Part shown: positions 51,655-61,356 of the stretch, in pieces
Layout: every line of letters starts with the position of its first letter
How positions within the stretch are numbered: the stretch's first letter is position 1
Assembly (NCBI RefSeq): GCF_012290005.1
Contig: NZ_JAAXMS010000008.1
Span: forward strand, 245,371-309,370
Length of the DNA stretch: 64,000 bases
Direction of reading: 5' to 3'
From: Crateriforma spongiae
GTDB lineage: Bacteria; Planctomycetota; Planctomycetia; Pirellulales; Pirellulaceae
The notes under the pieces: generated by a model
The model's input: the letters and a program-made list of their open reading frames with translations, nothing else
Databases searched by the model: none
Told to the model about the DNA's origin: nothing
Program-made: the position numbers and the translations under genes

Positions 51655-52578
51655 TCAGTGTTGGGGCTGGGTGGAGGGTGCCGCATCGGCGGCGACGGCC
51701 ATGCGGCAAGGCACGCCTTCGCTGCTGACCCAAACGCGATCGTCCGGTGCGACCGCGACGGCTTCGATCTGTTTCAGTTTGACCGTGGGCAAAACCGTGA
51801 CCCGCCAAGAATTCAGATTGTTTCCGCCTGCCGCATCGGGTCGGATGTGAAACAAATTGAAATAACTGCACAACCACCAGTCGCCCGAATCGCGATCGAT
51901 GTCCATGCCCGTCACCATCGGGATCGCCAGCGTTCCGGCTGACTTGGCCACCACGGTTTCCTGTCCCGATAGCACCGACGCCAGCGGGACCGACACCACG
52001 ACCGCGTGGGGCAAGAATCCTTTGCCGATCAGCCATAGCTTTTCGGATCGCGTGTCCACCGCCACCGCTTCGCAATCCATCGGACCCCCGGGGAATCGCA
52101 CACGCAGGGATCGAATTTGGTTCTCGGTCAATCGAACATCTTGTTGCACCGGAGGTTCGTCGATGACGTGCAGCGTGATGTGTTCACGCGTTCGGCCGTT
52201 GTCACCACAGTCGGCCACGATCAGCTTGGGCATGCCGTCGTGGTCGATCATCGCGGCCATGGCTTCCCAGTCGACCGCTCGGACCGATGGCATGTCACAG
52301 TGCCCGGTCCGCTTGCCCGTGCGAGTGTCGAAGGCAAATAGCTCGGCACGACCGCCCGAATCGTTGTGCGTCCAAACGTGATGTGGGGACCGATTCGACC
52401 AAGCCAGCCCGCTGCTTTCGGTCAGCGAATCATCCCGCAGCACGACCGAGTCGATCGTTGGGGATTCTTCGGCGTGAACGTATCGGCTGACGGCAAATGT
52501 CAGGACGACGGTGATGGCCGGGGTCAACCAACCGCCCAGCAACCGATGGAATGCGGTGTCGCTGAAAGTCACGTTCAT
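51655..52578 (-). CDS. Exported beta-propeller-like protein
   Basis: The 307-residue product has an N-terminal hydrophobic segment (about 17-36; signal peptide or anchor) and propeller-like strands: ESSGLAWSNRSPHHVWTHND, AELFAFDTRTGKRTG, DWEAMAAMI and KLIVADCGDNGRTRE, then CEAVAVDTRSEKLWLIGKG and VTGMDIDRDSGDWWLCSYF. The D-W-E-x-M and C-E-A pattern resembles esterase-like phytase/propeller proteins. It may hydrolyse or bind a ligand outside the membrane. It lies upstream of the CYTH gene by 12 bases; no functional link is evident. Confidence 0.6.
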   Translation of the reverse strand: MNVTFSDTAFHRLLGGWLTPAITVVLTFAVSRYVHAEESPTIDSVVLRDDSLTESSGLAWSNRSPHHVWTHNDSGGRAELFAFDTRTGKRTGHCDMPSVRAVDWEAMAAMIDHDGMPKLIVADCGDNGRTREHITLHVIDEPPVQQDVRLTENQIRSLRVRFPGGPMDCEAVAVDTRSEKLWLIGKGFLPHAVVVSVPLASVLSGQETVVAKSAGTLAIPMVTGMDIDRDSGDWWLCSYFNLFHIRPDAAGGNNLNSWRVTVLPTVKLKQIEAVAVAPDDRVWVSSEGVPCRMAVAADAAPSTQPQH

Positions 52579-52608
52579 CCTCTGTCGTCTTGTGGACCAA
52601 GTGACACG

Positions 52609-53691
52609 TCAACGGCTCGTTCGGTTTCGCCGATTCTTGCGATTCGCCAACACGCACAATCCGGCGAAGGTCAATGCGATACCGGTCACCAGCGACGTGG
52701 TCACCGGTTCGCCGAACAGGATCACGCCCGCGATCGCCGCCATTGCCACTTGTGACGCGTTGATCAAATTCACCGCCACGACCGGCAACGCCTTGAGCGC
52801 GAATGATAGCGACACGAACGCGGTGAAGTTAAAGATTCCCGCGATCGCCATCGTCTGCCACTGCCCAGCCGTCAGCGCCGACCACTCTTCGCCGCTTACC
52901 GTCACCGTGGTGATCGACCACAACGAAATCGTACCGACCATCCCGCTGATCCACATCGTCAGCGGCGCCGACAATCCCCGCGACATCGATTGACGCATCA
53001 CGGTGCCGAACAAGGCATAGGCGGCTCCCGAAGCGGCGGCACAGATCGCCCCCATCCAGGTCGGGATCGGCGCGGTCGAATCGCTGGGGATTTGGGAAGC
53101 ATCGGGCGACGACAACACCAACACCGCCGCGATCAAAACCAGGATCGCGATCATCGATCGGGCACGCACCGGTTCGCCCAAGATGACTCGGCCAAGGATC
53201 GCCCCGCCGATCAACAACGTGCCCAACGTGATCGGCACCGATGCGGCCAAGCCGATACTGCCCAGCGCCCACTGAAACGCGGCGTTACCGATGAATTGGC
53301 CAATCAAAGCGACCAGCATGAACCGTGGCGCCATCGCCAGGCTGGTGTACAACGTTTTCTGACGCGCCCACATCCAAGCCAACAGCGGCGTCAAACAAAT
53401 CACCGTCGGCGCCGCTTTGACCGCCGACACCAAGAACGGGTTGATGTTGACCGATCCCCGCAGTGCGACGTTGGCCCCCGTGTACAACACCGCCGCAAGC
53501 AACCCGAACGCGGCCCCGCCGATGATGCCGATCGACGGATCGGACGAAACCGGTTGCGGTGATCGATACGCAGCGGTCGTACGGCTTTCGTCGACGTCCG
53601 ACGACGCGACGTCCCTGTGCAAAACCGTCGCCCCAGTCGCAGCCGTCGATCGTCGCGGAATCAGATGCCTCGCGATGAAAGCAATCATCAA
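52609..53691 (-). CDS. EamA/DMT-family transporter
   Basis: The 360-residue product has a polar N-terminus of about 50 residues, then ten hydrophobic segments in two internally similar halves, as in EamA transporters. Examples are IGQFIGNAAFQWALGSIGLA, with PITLGTLLIGGAILGRVILG in the first half, and ALPVVAVNLINASQVAMAA, with IAGVILFGEPVTTSLVTGI in the second. The G-E-P-V motif is repeated at the end of each half, which is diagnostic. Substrates of such carriers are metabolites or amino acids; none is indicated. It precedes the propeller gene by 30 bases on the same strand. Confidence 0.85.
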   Translation of the reverse strand: MMIAFIARHLIPRRSTAATGATVLHRDVASSDVDESRTTAAYRSPQPVSSDPSIGIIGGAAFGLLAAVLYTGANVALRGSVNINPFLVSAVKAAPTVICLTPLLAWMWARQKTLYTSLAMAPRFMLVALIGQFIGNAAFQWALGSIGLAASVPITLGTLLIGGAILGRVILGEPVRARSMIAILVLIAAVLVLSSPDASQIPSDSTAPIPTWMGAICAAASGAAYALFGTVMRQSMSRGLSAPLTMWISGMVGTISLWSITTVTVSGEEWSALTAGQWQTMAIAGIFNFTAFVSLSFALKALPVVAVNLINASQVAMAAIAGVILFGEPVTTSLVTGIALTFAGLCVLANRKNRRNRTSR

Positions 53692-53716
53692 TGTCAGTTG
53701 CCGACGAATGGTTGCT

Positions 53717-54856
53717 TCATCCCGGTAAGGTGTCTTCGATGCCGTCGTCGTTGCCGCGAGTGTCTCGGATCACCGGGCCGACATCTCCAGGGAGAAAATC
53801 GCCGCCCCGCGGGTTCGCCGAATCCGCCGATTCGGGTCCCGGTGCAGGTTGTCCATCGCGTGATGGGTCCTCGGCGAACTGGCCCGGTTGAATCAGCGGA
53901 TCGGTGTCGGACAGTTTTGACGGATCGCTGTCGTTGGTGTTCGTTTCACCGCTGCCGGCGGATGACTGCATCGCCGATTCGCTGCAACCCAGTTGTGACC
54001 GGCAGGGCCGCGCCAGCACGACCGTGATGTTGTCTTCACCGCCCGCGTCGTTGGCTCGATTGATCAAGTCTTGGCAGATCGCCGGCAAGTCATCCGAACC
54101 CGACACCACACTGGCCAAGGTGGCTTCGTCCAAATAGCGATACAACCCGTCACTGCATAGTAGGATCGTGTCGCCCGGTTCCAACGTCGCACGGCGGACC
54201 TCGGCGATCAAATCACCGTCTTCGTTTTGGCCGCCCAGCACGTTCCACAACACGTTGCTCCACCGGCTGGTCGCTTCGTCTTCCGGTTTCAATCCGCCCG
54301 ATTCGACCAGCTTGCGGGCCAGCGTGTGATCGGTCGTCAACTGTTGGCACTCGCCACCGCGGATCAGGTAACACCGGCTGTCGCCCGCGTGCACGACGTA
54401 CAACCGCGGCCAGACCACGTGGGCCATCGTCAGGGTGGTCCCCATGCCTTGTTGTTCGGCGTTGACCGCGGATTCCGACAAGATCCGGCGGTGCGTGTTC
54501 TTCAGCAATTCCTTCAAGTCTTCGATGAAGTCTTCTTCACAGTCGTGATCGATTTGAAAGAACCAGTGGACGCTGTTCAGCAACTGGGTGATCAAGTTGT
54601 CGATCGCCAGCGAACTGGCCTTCTCGCCCGCCGCATGCCCGCCCATCCCGTCGGCGACCAAGAACAGAAGACCCTGGATGCCGCCGTACAGCCGTGACCG
54701 ATGATTCAGCGGCAAGCTGGTCGAGGTGACCAGCATCGACTTGTTCAGCTGAGCGATCAGGAATTGATCCTGGTTGACGCGACGTTTGCGGCCGACATCG
54801 GTCATGCCATAAGCGTGCGTCTTGGCCAGTCGAATGGCGGATTCGTCGGATCTCAT
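53717..54856 (-). CDS. PP2C-family serine/threonine phosphatase
   Basis: The 379-residue product from the ATG at 54854-54856 carries the bacterial PP2C signature: HAYGMTDVGRKRRVNQDQF, FLVADGMGGHAAGEKAS with metal Asp, MGTTLTMA, VVHAGDSRCYLIR, ILLCSDGLYRYLD and GGEDNITVVLARP. It dephosphorylates Ser/Thr substrates of Hanks-type kinases. A Pro/Asp-rich disordered tail of about 100 residues follows the domain. No kinase gene is nearby. The next gene on the strand ends about 25 bases before. Confidence 0.9.
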   Translation of the reverse strand: MRSDESAIRLAKTHAYGMTDVGRKRRVNQDQFLIAQLNKSMLVTSTSLPLNHRSRLYGGIQGLLFLVADGMGGHAAGEKASSLAIDNLITQLLNSVHWFFQIDHDCEEDFIEDLKELLKNTHRRILSESAVNAEQQGMGTTLTMAHVVWPRLYVVHAGDSRCYLIRGGECQQLTTDHTLARKLVESGGLKPEDEATSRWSNVLWNVLGGQNEDGDLIAEVRRATLEPGDTILLCSDGLYRYLDEATLASVVSGSDDLPAICQDLINRANDAGGEDNITVVLARPCRSQLGCSESAMQSSAGSGETNTNDSDPSKLSDTDPLIQPGQFAEDPSRDGQPAPGPESADSANPRGGDFLPGDVGPVIRDTRGNDDGIEDTLPG

Positions 54857-55043
54857 GAGTGTTCCGCGTGGACGGTGTCGAACCTGGCAAGATCGGCGGT
54901 GATTCAGGGCCTGCGGCCGGTGATGAAAACCGTCGCGGACGACCGATGGCAGCGGACGCGTCGCGACGCCCGCGACAACAATCGTATCCAATCAGCCGCC
55001 GTTTGCGGACACCGCCATCCCCGCGACATCATGCCCCCGCCCC

Positions 55044-55331
55044 AAAGTCGCCTTTCACTCCGTGAAAGTGGCGCAACCATCCGCCCCAAAGTCGCCTTTC
55101 ACTCCGTGAAAGTAGCGGTCGTCCTTCCCGCAATCGCCACACTCACCGCCGACACAACCCCGGAGGCCGACATCACTTCCCCGACAGCATCGCTTTCAAA
55201 GCTCGCGCCGCCACCACCGGTTCGTCGGCATCTCGCAGCGCCCCGGTGACCGCAACCCGAGCACAACCGGTGTCGATCACCGACCGGACATTTCCCGCCC
55301 CAGAGTCGCCTTTCACTCCGTGAAAGTAGCG
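55044..55331. repeat. Three REP-like hairpins and tandem duplication of the thiE tail
   Basis: Copies at 55044-55073, 55088-55117 and 55302-55331 share the form GTCGC-CTTTCAC-TCC-GTGAAAG-(T/TA)-GCG: a seven-bp stem with a three-base loop and a second short pairing outside a bulge. Two further copies at 61421 and 61669 read CTTTCGC/GCGAAAG. The stretch 55088-55301 and the one starting at 55302 are tandem copies of about 214 bp. Each contains one hairpin and the last ~40 codons of thiE; the left copy codes for a stranded C-terminal piece (55173 to about 55296). Confidence 0.8.
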
Positions 55332-55384
55332 GTCGTCCCTCCCGCTCACCACACTCACCGCCGACACACCCCCGGCAGCCGGCA

Positions 55385-56452
55385 TCACTTCCCCGACAGC
55401 ATCGCTTTCAACGCTCGTGCCGCGGCCGTCGGTTCGTCGGCATCTCGCAGCGCCCCGGTGACCGCAACCCGAGCACAACCGGTGTCGATCACGGACCGGA
55501 CATTTCCCGCATCGATCCCGCCGATCGCAAACGCGGGAATGTCCAGATCCAATGCGACGATGTCCGACAGAAACGCCGGTCCGACGTACGCGTCGAACGA
55601 TTTCGTGCGGCCGGCGAACACCGGTCCACAGCCGATGTAGTCCGCGCCGCCACGCACCGCTTCGGTCGCCTGGTCCACATCATGCGTGGACACACCGATC
55701 AGCACGTCCGGACCCACCACGCCGCGGACCGCACCGATGGGCAATTCGTCTTGGCCCACGTGAACCCCGTCCGCGTTGGACGCGGCGGCAATGTCCGCAC
55801 GATCATTCACCACCCACAGCGCGCCCGCCTCGCCGGCCGCTTTCGCACCGGCCAACGAACGCCGGTACAACGTCCGGTCGCTGGCCGATCGATCCCGCAA
55901 CTGGAACACGTCCACCCCCGCATCGGCCAGCGCGACGACGTGCGACGCCAACGCTTCGTCGGACGACATTGCGTCGATCAGAAAATACAGTCGTGCGTCG
56001 CGAATACATTTGCGTCGGCTCGCCCCGCGATCGGCTTGGCCCGATTCGGCGATGACGCCCAGACGTGCCGACCAGTCATAAAACACGTATCGCAACCGTT
56101 CGATGTCGGCGGCAAAGTCGACGTCGATGCATTTGCCGTACTCTTCCAGACAACGCAGGCTTTGGCCGGTCCGCTGCGTGGCCGCGTGAACGACCACCGT
56201 GATGCTCTCGCGACTCGCTTCGCTGTCCAGCCCGATCGTCGTGCCCACGTCGCCGGCGGTGTCACGGGCCGACAACAGACGGACCTTTGACAAACGGCCG
56301 GCCGCGGTGGCCAAGTCGTGACGCAGCTGTTTGCCCGTCGCGCTGTGTGCCGGATGGTCCAGGACGAAACGAGCGTATTCCTCCAACGTCCGCAAACCTT
56401 CGCCGACGCGGTTCAGAGACGCATCCAGAATGCGATAAACTGATTCACTCAT
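55385..56452 (-). CDS. thiE: ThiD2-ThiE fusion: HMP-phosphate kinase/thiamine phosphate synthase
   Basis: The 355-residue product (ATG at 56450-56452) joins two domains. Residues about 1-150 (YRILDASLNRVGEGLRTLEE, YARFVLD, HDLATAAGRL, QRTGQSLRCLEEYGKCIDVD) match the ThiD2-type kinase found fused to ThiE. Residues about 155-350 are ThiE: DARLYFLIDAMSSDEAL, VDVFQLRDRSASDRTLYRRS, ALWVVNDRADIAAASNADGV, HVGQDELPIGAVRGV, GADYIGCGPVFAGRTKS and FAIGGIDAGNVRSVIDTGCA. It couples HMP-pyrophosphate and thiazole phosphate into thiamine phosphate. The gene is single and intact. A stray copy of its 3' end follows, separated by a REP-like hairpin. Confidence 0.88.
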   Translation of the reverse strand: MSESVYRILDASLNRVGEGLRTLEEYARFVLDHPAHSATGKQLRHDLATAAGRLSKVRLLSARDTAGDVGTTIGLDSEASRESITVVVHAATQRTGQSLRCLEEYGKCIDVDFAADIERLRYVFYDWSARLGVIAESGQADRGASRRKCIRDARLYFLIDAMSSDEALASHVVALADAGVDVFQLRDRSASDRTLYRRSLAGAKAAGEAGALWVVNDRADIAAASNADGVHVGQDELPIGAVRGVVGPDVLIGVSTHDVDQATEAVRGGADYIGCGPVFAGRTKSFDAYVGPAFLSDIVALDLDIPAFAIGGIDAGNVRSVIDTGCARVAVTGALRDADEPTAAARALKAMLSGK

Positions 56453-56544
56453 GCTGGCCACTCATTCTGGCACGACTGTCGACGTCGGATATTTCGGCCG
56501 GTTGGTCCCGCCATCTTCCTTTCCCACCGCAACGATCCACTGCC

Positions 56545-57261
56545 ATGCAACCCATCACGTTTCGCTTCGTCGCTCACGCCTTTATCTTGCTCTCCGGAAC
56601 TCTCGGTTTGGCCGGACCGGCATGGTCACAATCGCACATCCAGAAAATCGCACAACCGGACAAGGTCGACGCTTCGTTGCCCAATGTCTTGTTGATCGGC
56701 GACAGCATCTCGATCGGCTACACCACCGCGGTGCGAAGCCAGTTGTCCGGCGTCGCCAACGTTTACCGGCCGCCGACCAATTGCGGGCCGACGACCCGCG
56801 GCGTCGAACAGATCGATCAATGGTTGGGGGACCGCAAGTGGGACGTGATCCATTTCAACTTCGGACTTCACGACCTGAAGTTCATGTCGCCCGAAGGCAA
56901 GAACCTGGCCGATCCCGATGACCCGAAAAACGCCCGCCAAGTCAGCCCGGCGGACTACGTCGCCAATCTGCGGACCATCATCGGCAAGCTGAAAAAGACC
57001 GGCGCCGACCTGATTTGGCGTGACACCACGCCGGTGCCGCAAGGTGCCCAAGGCCGGATCGCCGACGATTCGGTGTTCTACAACCAACTGGCCCGCGAAG
57101 TCGTCAACGAAGTCGGTGGCATCGCGGTCGATCCCATGCACGACTACGCCAGCGAAGACCCGATCGCCGGCCAACAACGACCCGCCAACGTCCACTACAC
57201 CAACGAAGGCAGTGCCAAGCTGGCCGAGCACGTCGCCGCTGCCATCGGCGAACAACTCTAA
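56545..57261 (+). CDS. SGNH-hydrolase-type esterase, exported
   Basis: The 238-residue product has a signal peptide (about 1-28; LLSGTLGLAGPAWS) and the SGNH order: LLIGDSISIGYT with nucleophile Ser in GDS, NCGPTTRGVEQI for the second block, FNFGLHDLKFM for the Asn-like block, and VHYTNEGSAKLAEHV for the last. In the usual D-x-x-H the acid before His217 is replaced by Ala (PANVH), so the triad may be incomplete or use another acid. Members release acetyl or other acyl groups from glycans. It is divergent from the thiE gene across 92 bases. Confidence 0.75.
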   Translation: MQPITFRFVAHAFILLSGTLGLAGPAWSQSHIQKIAQPDKVDASLPNVLLIGDSISIGYTTAVRSQLSGVANVYRPPTNCGPTTRGVEQIDQWLGDRKWDVIHFNFGLHDLKFMSPEGKNLADPDDPKNARQVSPADYVANLRTIIGKLKKTGADLIWRDTTPVPQGAQGRIADDSVFYNQLAREVVNEVGGIAVDPMHDYASEDPIAGQQRPANVHYTNEGSAKLAEHVAAAIGEQL

Positions 57262-57308
57262 CCACCATTGTTCACCCTCCCACCCCGTAAGCCGTGCCCG
57301 CACGACTT

Positions 57309-57990
57309 CACCCTCCCACCGGGAGGTTCGAGCCAAAGCGAGGGGAGGGCCGTCGCCACCGGAAGAACCCTCCCCGGCATCTCGTTCCTCGGTTCCGACC
57401 CTCCCGCGGGGCAGGAGGGTACAGCTTTCTTATTTCACCCTCCCACTGGGAGGGTCGAGCCAAAGCGAGGGGAGGGCCGCCGCCACCGGAAGAACCCTCC
57501 CCGGCATCTCGTCCATCGATCCCGACCCTCCCGCAAGGCATGAGGGTGAATTCCAGCACGGCCGAAACGACTCGATCTCTCCATCACCCTCCCGCCGGGA
57601 GGGTCGAGCCTAATCGAGGGGAGGGCCGCATCATCCTACACACCCTCCCCGGCATCTCGTCCCTCGATCCCGGCCTTCCCACAGAGCATGAGGGCGAATT
57701 CCAGCACGGCCGAAACGACTCGATCTCTCCATCACCCTCCCGCCGGGAGGGTCGAGCCTAAGCGAGGGGAGGGCCGCATCATCCTGCACACCCTCCCCGG
57801 CATCTCGTCCCTCGATCCCGACCCTCCCGCAAGGCATGAGGGTGAATTCCAGCACGGCCGAAACGACTCGATCTCTCCATCACCCTCCCACTGGGAGGGT
57901 CGAGCCTAAGCGAGGGGAGGGCCGCATCATCCTACACACCCTCCCCGGCATCTCGTCCCTCGATCCTGACCCTCCCGCAAGGCATGAGGG
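57309..57990. repeat. Tandem array with 148-bp unit
   Basis: Units begin with CACCCTCCC at 57309, 57436, 57585, 57733 and 57881; the last three lie exactly 148 bases apart and the others 127 and 149. Each unit holds an ACCCTCCC-nnn-GGGAGGGT hairpin, a GAGGGGAGGGCCG segment, CACCCTCCCCGGCATCTCGT, and a CCCTC...GAGGG pair. In one unit the outer pair is G-C instead of A-T (GCCTTC/GAGGGC). Copies differ by a few bases. The array lies between the SGNH gene and the EPS genes and has no coding sense. A related piece is at 61386-61620. Confidence 0.85.
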
Positions 57991-58891
57991 CGAATCCAAG
58001 CACCGCCCGGCGTGCTCGCGTCGGGTGGTCGTGCCCGAACGCCGCACCCGCGGCTAGCGATGAAAGGCAACCCTAGGGTTTTCATTCGCCTTCTTCAGCG
58101 ACCATTTTCCTGGTTACCTGGTCACCTGTCGCCCGTTCTGGTCTTCAGAATCCCTACGGTCGACTGGAAAAAGCGGCTTTGCCGAGTTTCGACACAGGCA
58201 ACTTGGCGGGGCACTAACTACCCTCAGTCGTCACACCCGCGAGGAATGTCTCGCGGGTGGCTCGTGAAGATTTAGAAAACCAGCCGAATAGGGCACTCAC
58301 AGCAGACCTAGTGGTCCGTGGTGGGGGCCGAATTTGCCCTCATCGGGTTTCCTGCCATTCTGACGCACCATCAGAATTGACGCGACCCACGGGGTGGCTA
58401 ATCTGAAGCTAACCGAGCCGCAGCCTGTGGCCCGACAGAGTGGGGTGACCGTGTCACCCAAGAGGACGAAGTCTGCGCGATTTCAATCGCTTTTGGCCAT
58501 TTCTTCGATCAAGACGACGTCGAATTGATAGCAAATCAACGCTTCCCACCTAGTCAACGCGATTTGCAAGCGCGGATCCCGCCAGACCGAACTGAAAATA
58601 GCCCACCTTTGTGGCGATCCGCCAGTCCCGCGACGATCGGCCGCCGTCGGAAATGTTAATGCACGAATGTTCACTCAATCGCCTTGAAATCATGCTCAGT
58701 GGGTGGGACGATGGGCCCGTCATTCGGGCCCGGCCTGCGGTGCATTTCGAACCGTCGTCTGAACTTTACATGTCGGGCAACCCGTGGCTGGCATTCGGGG
58801 CAATGTCAGTGCCATCAGGCGTCCGGACCGATGGCCACCGGATCCCGATTCGGCCTGTCCCGCCGGTTCGACACGTGACCCCACGCCAACC
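57991..58891. other. Gene-free stretch with strong hairpins
   Basis: No gene is seen. CACCCGCGAG (58234-58243) and CTCGCGGGTG (58250-58259) form a perfect ten-bp stem with a six-base loop. GGGTGAC/GTCACCC (58443-58449, 58453-58459) form another with a three-base loop. Either may be a terminator or part of the untranslated leader of the EPS gene that follows. Confidence 0.4.
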
Positions 58892-61351
58892 ATGATTGCC
58901 ATGAATCGCAGCGAAAACGAACCCACCGATGGCGACCAGCTGGACATCGACCTGGACCTGCTGGGTATTGTCCGGCGTCGCTATCACCTGATCGCCCTGG
59001 GCGTTCTGGTCGGTGCCACGCTGGCGCTGATCTTCTACCTGCAACAAGTTCCGATTTACCAATCGGAATTGTCGATTCTGGTCGGGCAGCGCTCCAGCGA
59101 GGTGGCCAGCACGGGCACCGGCAACTTCGTCGAAGGTTCGACGACGATCCAGGAAGAGATCCTGTCGACCCACATGGAATTGTTCAGCAGCCGCAAGATC
59201 ATCGAACAGGCGATTGCCGATGCGGGTCTAAGCATCGCTCCAGATGATCTGCAGGGGAATCTTTCGGTGTCTAAGGGTGGCGAAGGTTTGGCAAAGAGTG
59301 CCAGTATCCTGAAAGCCACGTACCAAGATCCCGATCCGCAATTGGCCTCCGATATCTTGTACGCGGTTTACCAGAGCTATCAACGCTACATCGATGCCCA
59401 GTCCCGGGATGTCGGTGGCGAAGCGGCCGAATTGATCGCCCGTGCACAGCAAGAAAATGAAAAGGCGCTTCGCGAGGCCGACCAAGCATACCGCGATTTT
59501 GTCGCGTCCATCCCAGCGCTCATTAGCATCAATTCGGCGGGGCAAAACGAACTGAAAGAAGTTCACCGCATGCGGCTGGCCAGCATCGAAGAGGAGCTGG
59601 CCGGGATCCGGTCGGAACTGGCCAAGGCGAAGTCACGACGCAGTGTGATCGGGGACTTCTTGGAGCAAAAGGAAGGTGCCGGCGACGAACTAACGGATGC
59701 CGAGGTGATGTCCGTCCTGGGACAGGACGAAATCAATCGCATCCAAGCGTTCGTTTTGATTGCAAGATCCCGTGAGGAAAACCGTAGCGAAGAACGATTG
59801 TCCGATGCGATGACCAGCGCGTCGGTTCAGGCGGAATACCATCAATTGCTGAAACTGACCAGTGAATTGCGCGTTTTGCGTGCCCAGTTCGGCAATGGCC
59901 ACCCCAGCGTTTCGGCGATGGAAGCGGAAATCGACAACTTTCGCCAGGTCATCGACGACGCCCGTCGGTCACAACCCGGAATCGAACGCATCCAGGCGAC
60001 GCCGGCCGAAATCTTGGACAGCTATTACAAGGTGCTGCTGAGCGACATTTCCGAACTGGAGAAACGCGAGGCGGAGCTGTTGGTCTTTTCGGACGAAGAG
60101 TCCAAGTTGGCCAAAGAAGTGGAGATGAACTACCTGCTGGGGACTTCGTTGAAGGCAAACCTGGACCGTGCCCAGCAACGCTATGACGTGGTTTTTGAAC
60201 GTTTGCAAGAGATCAACCTGGCCAACGATTACTCGGGTTTCAGCACCGATTTGATCGTCGTGCCGATGCCGGCGGACAACCCGGTATGGCCGTCAAAGTC
60301 AAAAATCGCCGCCTTGGGCATTCTGGCCGGCGGCATGTTGGGGCTGGCCCTGGCCCTGTTGGCCGAAACGGTCGATCGAACGTTCAGGAATCCACAAGAG
60401 GTGGAAAAGACGGTCGGGGCCCCGATCATGGCCCACATCCCTTGGCTGGACATCAAAAAGCTGACCCGCAAGGGTGACCGTGAATCGGCGATCGATCCGA
60501 TGGTCGCGACGTACCATTTGCCCCGCGGCACCGAGGCGGAAACCTATCGTGTCATCCGCACCAATGTGTTGATGGCCGGCAAGAAATCCGGGCACCAGGT
60601 GTTCATGATCACCAGCCCGTCGCCGGCCGACGGAAAATCAACCACGGTGGCCAACCTGGCGGTGTCCATGGCCCAGGCGGGCAAGCGTGTCCTGCTGGCC
60701 GATGCCGACATGCGTCGCCCCAACGTGCACGTGATCTTCGGCGTCGATCGTGAACCCGGCATGGCGGATTACCTGATCGGGGACGCCACCTTTGACGACT
60801 GTCTGCACGGCTGTGATCAAGAAAACCTGTGGGTCTGTCCACACGGCACCCGGACATCGGTCCCGTCGGAGTTGTTGGAAACCGAGCGATTCGCCCAGTT
60901 CTTGGAGCAAGCCCGCGACCAGTTCGACATCATTTTTGTCGACGTGCCGCCGATCCTGGCGGTCGCCGATCCGACGATCGTCGGCAGCCATGTCGACAGT
61001 TGTTACCTGACGATCCAAATCGAACAGAACAACCGCACGTTGGTCGAACGTGCGGTGGACATCTTCGGGGACCACGGGCTGACGATCGAAGGCGTGATCG
61101 TCAACAGCCGCAAATCGCGTCGGAATCACTACGCCTACAGCTCGTACAACTATTACGGCAAGTACGAACACGGGTACCAAAAGACGTATCGCAAGTATTA
61201 TGAATCGGCGGAGCAGAGCGACGACGATACGAAGCCCGGCAAACGTGTCCGCCGATCATCGGCCAAAAAGATCGACTCGATCCATCCCAGCGACGACCGC
61301 GTCAACGGCCACGCCACCACGCCCCCCGTCACCGACCGGGTCGGCAAATGA
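58892..61351 (+). CDS. Wzc-like EPS chain-length regulator and tyrosine kinase
   Basis: The product (819 residues from the ATG at 58892; a start at 58901 is possible) is a polysaccharide co-polymerase fused to a BY-kinase. A first membrane helix is near residues 34-52, followed by a long external region with coiled coils and then a second helix (about 507-530; IAALGILAGGMLGLALALL). The cytoplasmic kinase has Walker A SPSPADGKSTT, A' LLADADMRRPN and Walker B FDIIFVDVPP. A Tyr cluster (YAYSSYNYYGKY, YQKTYRKYY) is the autophosphorylation site. It controls polymer length and export together with the sugar transferase gene 437 bases downstream. Confidence 0.9.
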   Translation: MIAMNRSENEPTDGDQLDIDLDLLGIVRRRYHLIALGVLVGATLALIFYLQQVPIYQSELSILVGQRSSEVASTGTGNFVEGSTTIQEEILSTHMELFSSRKIIEQAIADAGLSIAPDDLQGNLSVSKGGEGLAKSASILKATYQDPDPQLASDILYAVYQSYQRYIDAQSRDVGGEAAELIARAQQENEKALREADQAYRDFVASIPALISINSAGQNELKEVHRMRLASIEEELAGIRSELAKAKSRRSVIGDFLEQKEGAGDELTDAEVMSVLGQDEINRIQAFVLIARSREENRSEERLSDAMTSASVQAEYHQLLKLTSELRVLRAQFGNGHPSVSAMEAEIDNFRQVIDDARRSQPGIERIQATPAEILDSYYKVLLSDISELEKREAELLVFSDEESKLAKEVEMNYLLGTSLKANLDRAQQRYDVVFERLQEINLANDYSGFSTDLIVVPMPADNPVWPSKSKIAALGILAGGMLGLALALLAETVDRTFRNPQEVEKTVGAPIMAHIPWLDIKKLTRKGDRESAIDPMVATYHLPRGTEAETYRVIRTNVLMAGKKSGHQVFMITSPSPADGKSTTVANLAVSMAQAGKRVLLADADMRRPNVHVIFGVDREPGMADYLIGDATFDDCLHGCDQENLWVCPHGTRTSVPSELLETERFAQFLEQARDQFDIIFVDVPPILAVADPTIVGSHVDSCYLTIQIEQNNRTLVERAVDIFGDHGLTIEGVIVNSRKSRRNHYAYSSYNYYGKYEHGYQKTYRKYYESAEQSDDDTKPGKRVRRSSAKKIDSIHPSDDRVNGHATTPPVTDRVGK

Positions 61352-61356
61352 CCCTC

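Noticed and set aside
56453..56544. TPP riboswitch before the thiamine gene
   Set aside because: The 92-base leader lacks the CUGAGA and ACCUGAU-type conserved blocks of the thi box.
57309..57990. CRISPR array
   Set aside because: The units are 148 bp and contiguous with no unique spacers, and no cas gene is present.
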